Source of the DNA: Chloroflexota bacterium
GTDB taxonomy: Bacteria; Chloroflexota; Anaerolineae; SpSt-313
Assembly: GCA_029553955.1 (NCBI GenBank)
Contig: JAKPJZ010000056.1
Span: forward strand, 1-44,031
Direction: 5' to 3'
DNA: 44,031 nucleotides
Shown here in pieces: positions 7,279 to 16,197 of this stretch (its first letter is position 1; each line of letters starts with the position of its first letter). Under the pieces are notes generated by a model. That model did not search any database, was not told where the DNA came from, and saw nothing but the letters and a program-made list of their open reading frames with translations. The translations under genes and the position numbers were made by a program.

Positions 7279-7302
7279 CACCCCGAAAGGAGTGGATTGA
7301 CC

Positions 7303-8664
7303 TTGGACGTCACCACCGAGACTGTTGCCCCCCGTGAGGTCGAATTCACGATCCATCCCGAGGCCGAGCAGGTGGCCGATGCCATGCGCCGGGCTGCTCG
7401 CAAGCTGTCGCAGCGCGTGCGCATCTCCGGCTTCCGGCCCGGCAAAGCCCCCTATGCCCTCGTCGAACGCACGGTGGGCAAAGAAGTGCTGACTGAAGAG
7501 GCGGCCGAGATCCTGGCCCCCGAGATCTACAAGAAGGTTATTGAGGAGGGCGGCTACCAGCCCTACGACCGGCCAACCCTGCGCGTTGCCGAGCAGGAGC
7601 CGCTGGAGCTCAAGATCCGCGTGCCGCTCGAGCCGGCAGTGACGCTGGGCGACTATTGCGCCATGCGCATCGAGCCCGAGCCCCCGGTCGAGGTGGCCGA
7701 GGAGCAGGTCGACAAACTGCTGCAGGAGCTGCGCGAGCAGAACGGCACCTGGGTGCCCGCCGAGCGGCCAGCACAACTCGGCGATCAGGTCACGGTCGAT
7801 ATCGAGGGCAGCGCCGGCGGCGAGCCTGTCTTTGACGAAACCGGCACCACCATCGTGCTGAGCGAGGCCCTCGCGCCCAAGGGCTTTGGTGAGGCCCTCG
7901 TGGGCATGAGCTCCGGCGAAGCGCACGAATTCTCCCTCACCTATCCAGAGGACCATCCGCAGGAGGGCCTGGCCGGCAAGACCGTGGCCTTTGCCGTCAC
8001 CATGCATGAGGTCAAAGAGCGCAAGCTGCCCGCACTCGACGACGATTTTGCCCGCTCGATGGGCGACTATGAATCGCTCGATGCCCTAAGGGAGCGCCTG
8101 CGCGATGGGCTGCGCGCCGAGATGGAAGCCGACGCCCGCGACCGCTTGGCCACCCACGCGCTCGATGAGCTCGTGGAACAGTCGACCATCGAGTATCCCA
8201 GCCTGGCCCTCGAGCGTGAGATCGACCACCTGGTACAGCGACAGGAGAGCCGCCTGCGCCAGCAGGGCTTTACGCTGGATGGCTTCCTCCGCGTCACGCA
8301 CAAGACCCTGCCACAGTTGCGTGAAGAACTGCGGCCCCAGGCCGAAAAGAACCTGCGCCGCTCGCTCGTGCTGGGCGAGCTCGGCAAGGCCGAAAAGCTC
8401 GAGGTCAGCGCCGAAGAAGTTGGCGCCGAAGTTGAGCGCGTGGCCTCGGCCTATGGCGAGCAGGCCGGTGCGGTGCGCGCCGCGCTGACGCAGGCCGGCC
8501 CACTCTCGTCACTCATGGGCGACGTCTTCTCGCGCAAGGCCATCCAGCGCCTGGTCGACATCGCCACCGGCCAAGTCCCGTGTGCCGCGCAGGCCCCTGC
8601 CGCCGAGGCGAGCCCCGAAGCCCAGCCCGGCGCCGAGCCGCCTGCCGAGCCGCCGGCCGAGTAG
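7303..8664 (+). CDS. tig: Trigger factor (ribosome-associated chaperone, peptidyl-prolyl isomerase)
   Basis: 453 residues from TTG 7303, giving an N-terminus (DVTTETVAPREVEFTI) that aligns with trigger factors. Another TTG six bases earlier is possible; AAAGGAG lies just upstream of both. The ribosome-docking signature is intact (SGFRPGKAP, equivalent to GFRxGKxP). A PPIase FKBP-type domain follows (about 150-240, GDQVTVDIEGSAGG and on), then the helical C-terminal arms. The last 25 residues are Ala/Pro/Glu-rich and probably disordered, a common trait here. It acts on nascent chains at the ribosome exit. It leads into clpP-clpX, the classic tig-clpP-clpX order, with a 180-bp gap that holds an inverted repeat. 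Confidence 0.97.
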   Translation: MDVTTETVAPREVEFTIHPEAEQVADAMRRAARKLSQRVRISGFRPGKAPYALVERTVGKEVLTEEAAEILAPEIYKKVIEEGGYQPYDRPTLRVAEQEPLELKIRVPLEPAVTLGDYCAMRIEPEPPVEVAEEQVDKLLQELREQNGTWVPAERPAQLGDQVTVDIEGSAGGEPVFDETGTTIVLSEALAPKGFGEALVGMSSGEAHEFSLTYPEDHPQEGLAGKTVAFAVTMHEVKERKLPALDDDFARSMGDYESLDALRERLRDGLRAEMEADARDRLATHALDELVEQSTIEYPSLALEREIDHLVQRQESRLRQQGFTLDGFLRVTHKTLPQLREELRPQAEKNLRRSLVLGELGKAEKLEVSAEEVGAEVERVASAYGEQAGAVRAALTQAGPLSSLMGDVFSRKAIQRLVDIATGQVPCAAQAPAAEASPEAQPGAEPPAEPPAE

Positions 8665-8689
8665 CCCGTGGGGCAGGCGTCTCTGTACA

Positions 8690-8774
8690 CCGTCATTGCG
8701 AGCGCAGCGGAGCAATCCCCAGCGTCGCCGCAATGGCCGTGTTGGAGATTGCTGCGCTACGCTCGCAATGACGG
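8690..8774. repeat. Inverted repeat of the 'gtcattgcgagcg' family
   Basis: The arms at 8690-8717 and 8747-8774 are 28 bp each with two or three mismatches (CCGTCATTGCGAGCGCAGCG...). This is a widely dispersed bacterial intergenic repeat type. A half-size relative (GCTGTCATTGC/GCAATGACAGC) occurs at 27568-27601. Here it separates tig from clpP and may attenuate or process the transcript. Confidence 0.9.
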
Positions 8775-8845
8775 TATGGACACCCGTAGGGTAGTCTTCC
8801 CAGCCTGCCCAATCCGGATTTTGCACCTTTCACAGGAGGACAGGG

Positions 8846-9466
8846 ATGAGCGCGTTGATCCCGATGGTAATCGAGTCCACCGGCCGTGGTGAGCGCGCCT
8901 ACGACATCTACTCCTTGCTGCTCAAGGAGCGGATCATCTTCTTGGGCACAGCCATCGACGACAACATCGCCAACCTGATCGTCGCCCAATTGCTGTTCCT
9001 CGACCGCGAGGACCCCGACAAAGAGATCTCGCTGTACATCCACAGCCCGGGCGGCGTGATCTACGCGGGCCTGGCGATCTACGACACCATGCAGAGCATC
9101 CGCGCGCCCGTGTCGACCATCGCGGTCGGCGCCACGGCCAGCATGGCCACCATCCTCTTGGCGTCGGGCCACAAGGGGCGGCGCTTTGCGCTGCCCAACG
9201 CCACGGTGCACATGCACCCGGCCGGCGGTGGCGTGCAGGGCTATGCCCCCGACGTCGAGATCCAGGCTCGTGAGCTCTTGCGCATGCAGGGCAAGATCCA
9301 GGAGATCCTCTCCTTCCACACCGGGCAGAGCAAGCAGCGGATCGCTGAGGACTTTGACCGCGACCACTACATGGATGCGCAGGGTGCGTTGGAGTACGGC
9401 ATGGTCGACGAGATCATCAAGCCGCGCGGCAAGGCGCCCGAGCATCCCGAGGCTACCAAGAGCTAG
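8846..9466 (+). CDS. clpP: ATP-dependent Clp protease proteolytic subunit
   Basis: 206 residues, full length for ClpP, with the start set by CACAGGAGGACAGGG before ATG 8846. It is the serine protease that degrades substrates fed by ClpX. The nucleophile is Ser99 (ATASMAT), the catalytic His is His124 (HMHPAGG), and the acid is in DFDRDHYMD (Asp169 by alignment). The handle region ([19 protein letters not shown]) and IHSPGG are normal. The nucleophile context is GATASMATI rather than the usual GQAASMGAF, and the His context is MHPAGG rather than IHQPLGG. All three catalytic residues are kept, so activity is expected. clpX follows after 11 nt. Confidence 0.96.
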   Translation: MSALIPMVIESTGRGERAYDIYSLLLKERIIFLGTAIDDNIANLIVAQLLFLDREDPDKEISLYIHSPGGVIYAGLAIYDTMQSIRAPVSTIAVGATASMATILLASGHKGRRFALPNATVHMHPAGGGVQGYAPDVEIQARELLRMQGKIQEILSFHTGQSKQRIAEDFDRDHYMDAQGALEYGMVDEIIKPRGKAPEHPEATKS

Positions 9467-9477
9467 GGAGAACGCCA

Positions 9478-10740
<1,263 letters not shown>

Positions 10741-10746
10741 ACAAAG

Positions 10747-10826
10747 AGTCTGTGAGAAGTGACTGGGCCGGGTCTGCCCCACACCGCGGTATGGGGCAGA
10801 CCCGGCCCAGTCACTTCTCACAGACT
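10747..10826. repeat. 80-bp nearly perfect palindrome after clpX
   Basis: 39 of 40 pairs match about the centre 10786/10787; only 10782 with 10791 fails. The arms start AGTCTGTGAGAAGTGACTGG. It follows the clpX stop by 6 bp and its last base is the first base of the next promoter's -35 box, so it fills the gap between two transcription units exactly. It is probably the clpX transcript terminus, although no T tract follows. Confidence 0.95.
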
Positions 10827-10854
10827 TGACAACAAGAACAGGCGTTCGTACAAT
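10826..10854 (+). promoter_or_regulatory. Promoter of the radical SAM gene
   Basis: A perfect TTGACA (10826-10831), a 17-bp spacer and TACAAT (10849-10854). Its first base is the last base of the palindrome upstream. Confidence 0.9.
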
Positions 10855-10886
10855 GAGGGTATCGCTGTCAGCAGGAGCGGGACCTC

Positions 10887-12026
10887 ATGGACGCCATCGC
10901 CAAAGCCGCCCTCTTGGGCCAGGCCGCCCAATACGACATCTGCGCCGCCTGCGGCCACGACGCAGGCCGCGTGCGCGACGACGTCGGCCGCTGGATCTAT
11001 CCCGCCGCCCTGCCCGACGGCCGCCGCGTCCAGCTCTTCAAAGTGCTGCTCTCGAACGCCTGCGAGCGCGACTGTGGCTACTGCGCCAACCGCGCCGGCC
11101 GCGACGTGCGCCGCGTCGCCTTTTCGCCCGACGAGCTCGCCGCCATCTTTGCCCAGCTCGTCGAGCGCCGTATGGCCAGCGGGCTCTTCCTCAGCTCAGC
11201 CATCTGCCGCTCGCCCAACCAGGCCATGGAGCGCATGCTCGCCGCCGTCGAGATCGTGCGCCGCCGCTACCACTTCCGCGGTTATGTGCACTTGAAGATC
11301 CTGCCCGGCGTCGAGCGCGCCGCGGTCGAGCGCGCCGTGCAGCTCGCTCAGCGCGTCTCCGTCAACCTCGAAGCGCCCAACCCGGCGCGGCTGGCGCGGC
11401 TCAGCGAGGCCAAGCACTTTGAGAGCGACCTCTGGCAACGCCTGCGCTGGGCCCACGAGGCCATCCTCGCGCGTGGCGCCCGCCTGGCGGGGCAGACCAC
11501 CCAGTTCGTCGTCGGCGCCTCGGGTGAGAGCGATCAGGAGCTCCTCGCCACCACGGCCCGGCTCTACCGCGAGCTGCACCTCGAGCGTACCTACTTTAGC
11601 GCCTTCCAGCCCGTCGCCGGCACGCCGCTCGATGGCCTGCCCGCCACCCCGGCCATCCGCGAGCACCGGCTCTACCAGTCGGACTTTTTGCTGCGCCGGT
11701 ACGGCTTTGGCTTCGGCGAGCTCGTCTTCGACCGCAGCGGCAACCTACCGCTCACCGCCGACCCCAAACTCGCCTGGGCCGAGCGCCACCCCGAGTGGTT
11801 CCCGCTCGAGGTCAACCGCGCCGAACGCGACGCGCTGCTGCGCATCCCCGGCATCGGGCCGCGCTCGGCCTCGCGCATCATCGCCCAGCGCCGTAGCCGC
11901 GCCTTCCGCAGCCTGGAAGCCCTGCACCAGCTCGGCGTCGACACCCGCCGCGCCGCCCCCTACCTCCTCCTCGCCGGCCGCCGCCCGCCCGTGCAACTAT
12001 CGCTCTGGAATAACGACGGGGGCTGA
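10887..12026 (+). CDS. Putative DNA modification/repair radical SAM protein
   Basis: 379 residues. The radical SAM cluster motif is Cys59-x3-Cys63-x2-Cys66 (CERDCGYC), with an upstream CAAC pair near residues 19-22. The barrel contains GLFLSSAI and VNLEAPN strands. The C-terminus (about 310-360) has a helix-hairpin-helix of the DNA-binding kind (LLRIPGIGPRSASRII). This combination matches the family annotated as putative DNA modification/repair radical SAM protein, usually paired with a uracil-DNA-glycosylase-like partner. No partner glycosylase is next to it; instead it converges with DNA polymerase IV, a repair-related neighbour. The start ATG 10887 has AGGAGCGGGA upstream. The substrate is unknown. 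Confidence 0.9.
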   Translation: MDAIAKAALLGQAAQYDICAACGHDAGRVRDDVGRWIYPAALPDGRRVQLFKVLLSNACERDCGYCANRAGRDVRRVAFSPDELAAIFAQLVERRMASGLFLSSAICRSPNQAMERMLAAVEIVRRRYHFRGYVHLKILPGVERAAVERAVQLAQRVSVNLEAPNPARLARLSEAKHFESDLWQRLRWAHEAILARGARLAGQTTQFVVGASGESDQELLATTARLYRELHLERTYFSAFQPVAGTPLDGLPATPAIREHRLYQSDFLLRRYGFGFGELVFDRSGNLPLTADPKLAWAERHPEWFPLEVNRAERDALLRIPGIGPRSASRIIAQRRSRAFRSLEALHQLGVDTRRAAPYLLLAGRRPPVQLSLWNNDGG

Positions 12027-12246
12027 ACCGCCAAGGCACAAAGAAAAGGCCAACTCCATTCCCCTTTGCGTCTTCGCGCCTTTCGCTGCTTTGTCAAAGC
12101 GCACAATGCGGCAACTGGCCCTTCGTAGTGACGACTCTTATCGTTTGCCTGCCGCCGAAACGCCATCTTGCCCAGATGAGCGGCTGAAGCCGCCACTACG
12201 AAGGCGCCGAGCGCTGCTTGCGGTTGTGAAAGCAGTACGCTGCGGT
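12027..12246. repeat. Convergent intergenic region with inverted repeats
   Basis: This 220-bp gap between two convergent genes has an 11-bp inverted repeat, CCTTCGTAGTG (12120-12130) with CACTACGAAGG (12194-12204), and an imperfect 'aaggcacaaag ... ctttgcgtcttcgcgcctt' pair before it. No ORF is supported. It would serve as a bidirectional termination zone. Confidence 0.7.
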
Positions 12247-13449
12247 TCAGCCCCCGCCGTCCTCCCCCTCCAGCCAATCGCCCTCGTCGCTCTCGAGGAA
12301 CGCCGCCCGGCGGATGGCCTCGGCGCCATAGCGGGCATGGATCTCGTCGAGCGCCTGGCTGAGGCGCGCCCAGCGCTGCTCGCCGCCGCCAAAGAGGTCG
12401 AGCTGGTAGGCCGGCGTCTCCACGAGCCCGGCCACGCCCACCCCCAACAGCCGCAGCGGCGTGCCGGGCTTCCAGGCGCGCCTGAAGAGCTGCCGCGCCC
12501 GTTCATAGATGGCCGGGGCCAGGTCGGTCGGCTGCGGCAGGGTGGCCCGGCGCGTCAGCGTGACAAAGTCGCCGGTGCGCAGTTTGAGCCCCACCACCCG
12601 CCCCTGCACGCCGTGGCGGCGCAGCCGGGCGGCCACCTCGTCGCTCAGCCGCAGCAGCACCCGTGTCAGCTCGCCCTCGTCGGCCACATCGCGGGCAAAG
12701 GTCTCCTCACGGCTCAGCGAGCGCCGGCGCCCCTCCGTCACCACCGGGCTTCCGTCGCGGCCGTGGGCATGCTCGTGCAACACCGCGCCATAGCTGCCGA
12801 AGGCATAGATCAGGGTCTCGCGCGGCACCGCCGCCAGGTCGCCGATGGTGTGTAACCCCAAGTCGTGCAGGCGGCGCGCGGCCACCTCGCCCACGCCCCA
12901 CAGCTCCTCGATGCGCAGCGGCGCCAGAAAGCTCGCCTCCTCGCCCGCCGGCACCACCACCAACGCGCGCGGCTTGCGCAGCCCCGAAGCGATCTTGGCC
13001 ACCAGTTTGTTCGTCGCCACGCCCACCGACGAGGGCAGCCGGCACTCGTCGAGGATGCGTCGCTGCAGCGTGCGCGCGATCTCGGGCGCCTCGCCCCACA
13101 GCCGCTCGCAGCCGGTGACATCGAGGAACGCCTCGTCGATCGAGATCTGCTCGACCAGCGGCGTGTAGGCGGCAAGGATGGCCATCGCCTGCTCCGAGTA
13201 GCGGCGATACTCGGCAAAGTGGCCGTGGCGCACGATGGCCTGCGGGCACAGGCGCAGCGCCTGGCCCATCGGCATTGCCGAGCGCACGCCAAAGGCGCGC
13301 GCCGCGTACGAAGCCGACGAGACCACGCCCCGCGCCAGCGGGTCGCCGCCCACGATGACCGGCTTGCCGGCGATGGCCGGGTCGAGCAGCTCCTCGACCG
13401 AGGCAAAGAAGGCGTCCAGGTCCAGGTGAATGATGCTGCGTGTTGGCAT
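12247..13449 (-). CDS. dinB: DNA polymerase IV (Y-family, translesion)
   Basis: 400 residues. The palm carries the metal-binding HLDLDAFFASVE at the N-terminus and SIDEAFLDVTG near residue 104. The fingers contain SSASYAARAFGVRSAMPMGQAL, and the thumb has helix-hairpin-helix motifs (ELWGVGEVAARRLHDLG). The little-finger domain includes FVTLTRRATLPQPT. A beta-clamp-binding peptide, QLDLF, lies near the C-terminus, followed by a short acidic tail. It performs error-prone bypass synthesis at lesions. The start ATG 13449 gives the canonical beginning (RSIIHLDLDAFF). It is divergent from dgt, and the two genes share a short promoter region; both affect nucleotide pools or damage tolerance. Confidence 0.96.
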   Translation of the reverse strand: MPTRSIIHLDLDAFFASVEELLDPAIAGKPVIVGGDPLARGVVSSASYAARAFGVRSAMPMGQALRLCPQAIVRHGHFAEYRRYSEQAMAILAAYTPLVEQISIDEAFLDVTGCERLWGEAPEIARTLQRRILDECRLPSSVGVATNKLVAKIASGLRKPRALVVVPAGEEASFLAPLRIEELWGVGEVAARRLHDLGLHTIGDLAAVPRETLIYAFGSYGAVLHEHAHGRDGSPVVTEGRRRSLSREETFARDVADEGELTRVLLRLSDEVAARLRRHGVQGRVVGLKLRTGDFVTLTRRATLPQPTDLAPAIYERARQLFRRAWKPGTPLRLLGVGVAGLVETPAYQLDLFGGGEQRWARLSQALDEIHARYGAEAIRRAAFLESDEGDWLEGEDGGG

Positions 13450-13472
13450 AATGCTCAGCCCTGTGCTACAAT
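13443..13472 (+). promoter_or_regulatory. Promoter of dgt
   Basis: TTGGCA (13443-13448), an 18-bp spacer and TACAAT (13467-13472). The -35 box overlaps the dinB start codon region, so binding here could interfere with dinB expression. Confidence 0.6.
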
Positions 13473-13482
13473 GGATAGCGGA

Positions 13483-13561
13483 AGGGGGTTTTCGGCAGGC
13501 GTCTGGGCCGCCGTCGCCCCCGCGGGGCTGCGGCGGCCCAGACGCCTGCCGAAAACCCCCT
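13483..13561. repeat. Inverted repeat in the dgt leader (AGGGGGTTTTCGG family)
   Basis: Perfect 31-bp arms (13483-13513 and 13531-13561) with a 17-nt centre that is itself CCCCCGCGGGG-rich. It lies after the dgt promoter and ends only about 10 bp before the GGAGG of dgt, so it would form a large 5' leader hairpin. It shares the GGGGTTTT(N)GGCAGG arm start with other repeats here. Confidence 0.93.
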
Positions 13562-13579
13562 CAAGAAGGATGGAGGCCC

Positions 13580-14731
13580 ATGTTCGCCACCCGTGAGCGC
13601 CTGGAAGAGAACGAAGCCCAGTTCCTGGCGCCCTACGCCAGCACGAGCCGGCACTCGCGCGGGCGGCAGCACCCCGAGCCGGAGCACCCCTACCGCACCG
13701 CCTTCCAGCGCGACCGCGACCGCATCGTCCACACGACGTCGTTCAGACGCCTCGAGTACAAGACGCAAGTCTTTGTGAACTATGAGGGCGACCACTACCG
13801 CACCCGGCTCACACATACCCTCGAGACGGCCCAGATCGCCCGCACCGTGGCGCGCACCCTCAGGCTCAACGAGGACCTGACCGAGGCCATCGCCCTGGCC
13901 CACGACCTGGGGCACACCCCCTTCGGCCACGCCGGCGAGGCCGCCCTGCACGACATCATGCGCGAGCACGGCGGCTTTGACCACAACGCGCAGAGCCTGC
14001 GCCAGGTGGAGCAACTGGAGCGGCGCTATCCCGCCTTCCCCGGCCTGAACCTCACCTGGGAGGTCCGCGAAGGCATTGTCAAACACACTACCGAGTACGA
14101 TGCCGCCGACGCCCGCGACTATGAGCCCGGGCGCCGCGCCTCGCTCGAGGCCCAGATCGTCAACGTCGCCGATGAGATCGCCTACAACGCGCACGATATC
14201 GACGATGGCCTGCGCGCCGGGCTGATCCTGCCCCACGAGCTCGCTACGGTGCGCGTGTGGTCCGCGGCCTGCGCGCGCGCCGGGGTCGACCCCGCCTCGC
14301 TTGGCGAGATGGACCGCCGCGTCGTCGGCCGCGAGCTGATCAACGCGCAAGTCACCGACCTGCTCGACACGGCCAGCGCGGCGCTCACGGCCTATGGCAT
14401 CGGCTCGCCCGAGCAAGCCCGCGCCCATCCCAGCAACCTGGTGGCCTTTTCGCCCGAGCTGAGTGAGCTGAACCGCGAGCTGCGCCTCTTCTTGCGCACA
14501 CACCTCTACCGGCACTATCGCGTCATGCGCATGGCCGTCAAGGCGCAGCGTCTCGTCGGCCAGCTCTTCGACGCCTACCTGCGCGACCCCAGCATCCTGC
14601 CCGACTCGGTGCGCGCCCGGTTCGACACCCACGACCCCTACCGCGCCATCTGCGACTATATCGCCGGCATGACCGACCGCTTTGCGCTCGAAGAGCACCG
14701 CAAGCTCTTCGACCCCGCCGAGCGTACGTAA
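13580..14731 (+). CDS. dgt: dGTP triphosphohydrolase-like HD-domain protein
   Basis: 383 residues starting MFATRERLEENEAQFL, with GGATGGAGG upstream of ATG 13580. It belongs to the HD superfamily. Metal ligands are in TRLTHTLETAQIAR (about residue 78) and AHDLGHTPFGHAGE (about 107), with a later Asp in VNVADEIAYNAHDIDD. The FRRLEYKTQVF motif is the typical dNTPase signature. It hydrolyses dGTP or other dNTPs to the nucleoside and triphosphate, controlling pool balance. Length and motifs fit the dGTPase-like family that is often found beside dnaG; here dnaG is 8 kb away. Confidence 0.92.
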   Translation: MFATRERLEENEAQFLAPYASTSRHSRGRQHPEPEHPYRTAFQRDRDRIVHTTSFRRLEYKTQVFVNYEGDHYRTRLTHTLETAQIARTVARTLRLNEDLTEAIALAHDLGHTPFGHAGEAALHDIMREHGGFDHNAQSLRQVEQLERRYPAFPGLNLTWEVREGIVKHTTEYDAADARDYEPGRRASLEAQIVNVADEIAYNAHDIDDGLRAGLILPHELATVRVWSAACARAGVDPASLGEMDRRVVGRELINAQVTDLLDTASAALTAYGIGSPEQARAHPSNLVAFSPELSELNRELRLFLRTHLYRHYRVMRMAVKAQRLVGQLFDAYLRDPSILPDSVRARFDTHDPYRAICDYIAGMTDRFALEEHRKLFDPAERT

Positions 14732-14739
14732 GGACGGTA

Positions 14740-14826
14740 CACCGCAGAGACGCAGAGGGCGCAGAGGTTGTAGGGGCGAGGTGACCTCGCCCCTACAACC
14801 TCTGCGCCCTCTGCGTCTCTGCGGTG
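14740..14826. repeat. 87-bp perfect palindrome between convergent genes
   Basis: 43-bp arms pair perfectly about a single central G at 14783. The outer part is of the ACCGCAGAGACGCAGAGG type, and the inner part is the GTAGGGGCGAGGT module also found at 3572-3600. It therefore looks like one repeat module inserted exactly at the centre of another. It lies 8 bp after the dgt stop and 37 bp from the end of the opposing gene, an apt bidirectional terminator. Confidence 0.96.
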
Positions 14827-14863
14827 ATCTCGGCTCTCGTCGTTCGACCGCGCTCCGTGCCGG

Positions 14864-16006
14864 CTACCTCTGCCCGGCCAGCAGCGGCACGGGCGCCAGC
14901 TCGACCGAGAAGGTAGTGAAGTAGCTCTGCGCCGGCACATCGCCCGACCCATACGCCAGGTCGAGGATGCGCCCTTCCAGCTTCAGTGAAGAGGTCTTGA
15001 CCGAGAAGCTCCCGCCCGGCTGGGCCAGCACAATCTCGCCGCGCGAGGCCAGCTTGGTGCGCAGCGCAGCATCCGAGTGGGCGTGGCTGCTGGCGAGCAC
15101 CACCGACACGGTGCGGATGTCGGTCTTGTCGAAGAGCCACACCTCAAAAGCCGTCACCCGCTGCACATCACCTCCGCCAACCGTCTCGGCCATGCCCAGG
15201 CCACACTCGCCCAAAAAGTCCCCCGTGGCCGACTCGATGCCGAACGACATATCAAAGTCGATATCGCCCAGGTTGTAGGTGGCCACAAATGGCCCCAGGG
15301 CCGTCGCCTCGGGCCTGAACGCCTGCGCCGGCGGGGCCACCGGGCGTGGCGGTGCGGGCATGGGCGCGACCACCGGCGTGCTCGCTGCAGCGAGCGCCGG
15401 CGCGATGGCCGGCTCCTCGTGGTCCTCCTGGTCGTCGTCGCCAGCCGCCGACCCCATTGCCGCCCCGCCGGTGCTGCGCGCCTGCAGGAAGTAGACGAGC
15501 AGCAGCAGCCCCGCGAGCAACACCAGCACCAGGATCACCAGCCCGCATACGCGTAGCAGACGTTGCAAGAGCGACGTGGTATCGCGCGGCACCGCCGGCT
15601 GCGTGCTCGTGCCTGGCGCCGGGGCCGAGCTTGGCGGCGTGCCCAGCACCGTGGCCAGCGCCTGCAAGCGCGACACCGCCCCCGTGTCGTTCGCCGCCGT
15701 GCGCTCGCCGATCATCGTCTGCAGCTCGGCGGCCACTTGCGCCTCGGTGAGCTGGGGGCCGGTGAGCGCGTTCACGCGCTCGCGGGCCGCCGCCGCGTCG
15801 CCGGTCGCCATATAGGCCTCGGCCGCCATCGTCAGGTAGCTGCGCTGCCAGTGGGCATCCAGATCGGCCGGACCGGCGTTGCCCGTCCACTCGACGGGCC
15901 AGACGTTCCAGCCAAGCCCAACCAGGCCGAAGGCCGTGCCCGCCAGGAAGGCGACCACGAGCAACACCAGCACATAGCGCTGGGCAACCTCGGAGACTTT
16001 CGTCAT
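14864..16006 (-). CDS. Hypothetical membrane protein, two transmembrane segments
   Basis: 380 residues from ATG 16006, with GAGAGGTG 5 nt upstream. Residues about 11-33 form a first membrane helix (YVLVLLVVAFLAGTAFGLVG), followed by an outward segment with tetratricopeptide-like helices (about 50-115, SYLTMAAEAYMATGDAAAAR). A Pro/Ser-rich link and a second membrane helix (about 150-172, VILVLVLLAGLLLLVYFL) come next. An acidic stretch (AAGDDDQEDHEEP) leads to a beta-rich soluble C-terminal domain (FVATYNLGDIDFDMSFGIES to the end). No family name is recognised. The pattern suggests a bitopic or hairpin protein with domains on one side; the C-terminal domain may bind a ligand. It is the last gene of a minus-strand run. 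Confidence 0.75.
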   Translation of the reverse strand: MTKVSEVAQRYVLVLLVVAFLAGTAFGLVGLGWNVWPVEWTGNAGPADLDAHWQRSYLTMAAEAYMATGDAAAARERVNALTGPQLTEAQVAAELQTMIGERTAANDTGAVSRLQALATVLGTPPSSAPAPGTSTQPAVPRDTTSLLQRLLRVCGLVILVLVLLAGLLLLVYFLQARSTGGAAMGSAAGDDDQEDHEEPAIAPALAAASTPVVAPMPAPPRPVAPPAQAFRPEATALGPFVATYNLGDIDFDMSFGIESATGDFLGECGLGMAETVGGGDVQRVTAFEVWLFDKTDIRTVSVVLASSHAHSDAALRTKLASRGEIVLAQPGGSFSVKTSSLKLEGRILDLAYGSGDVPAQSYFTTFSVELAPVPLLAGQR

Positions 16007-16075
16007 CTCAACACCTCTCTCGCACCCTGACACGCTGAAGCGCTGCCGCGTGCCGGCGCTGCGACACGGCGGCGC

Positions 16076-16197
16076 ACTGGTACTACTTTGTCACTATGCC
16101 GTACGAAGCGGCTGGCCAGGTCCGTAGTCGGCGCTCAAGCGCCGACTGCGAACCCATTGCACATGGCGATTACTGACAAAGTACTACTAGCGCACCA
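16076..16197. repeat. Nested inverted repeats at the 3' end of pepQ
   Basis: Imperfect outer arms (GCACTGGTACTACTTTGTCA near 16075 and TGACAAAGTACTACTAGCGC ending at 16193) surround an inner perfect hairpin AGTCGGCGCT-CA-AGCGCCGACT at 16126-16147. The pepQ stop codon (16187-16189) lies inside the right outer arm. Confidence 0.8.
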
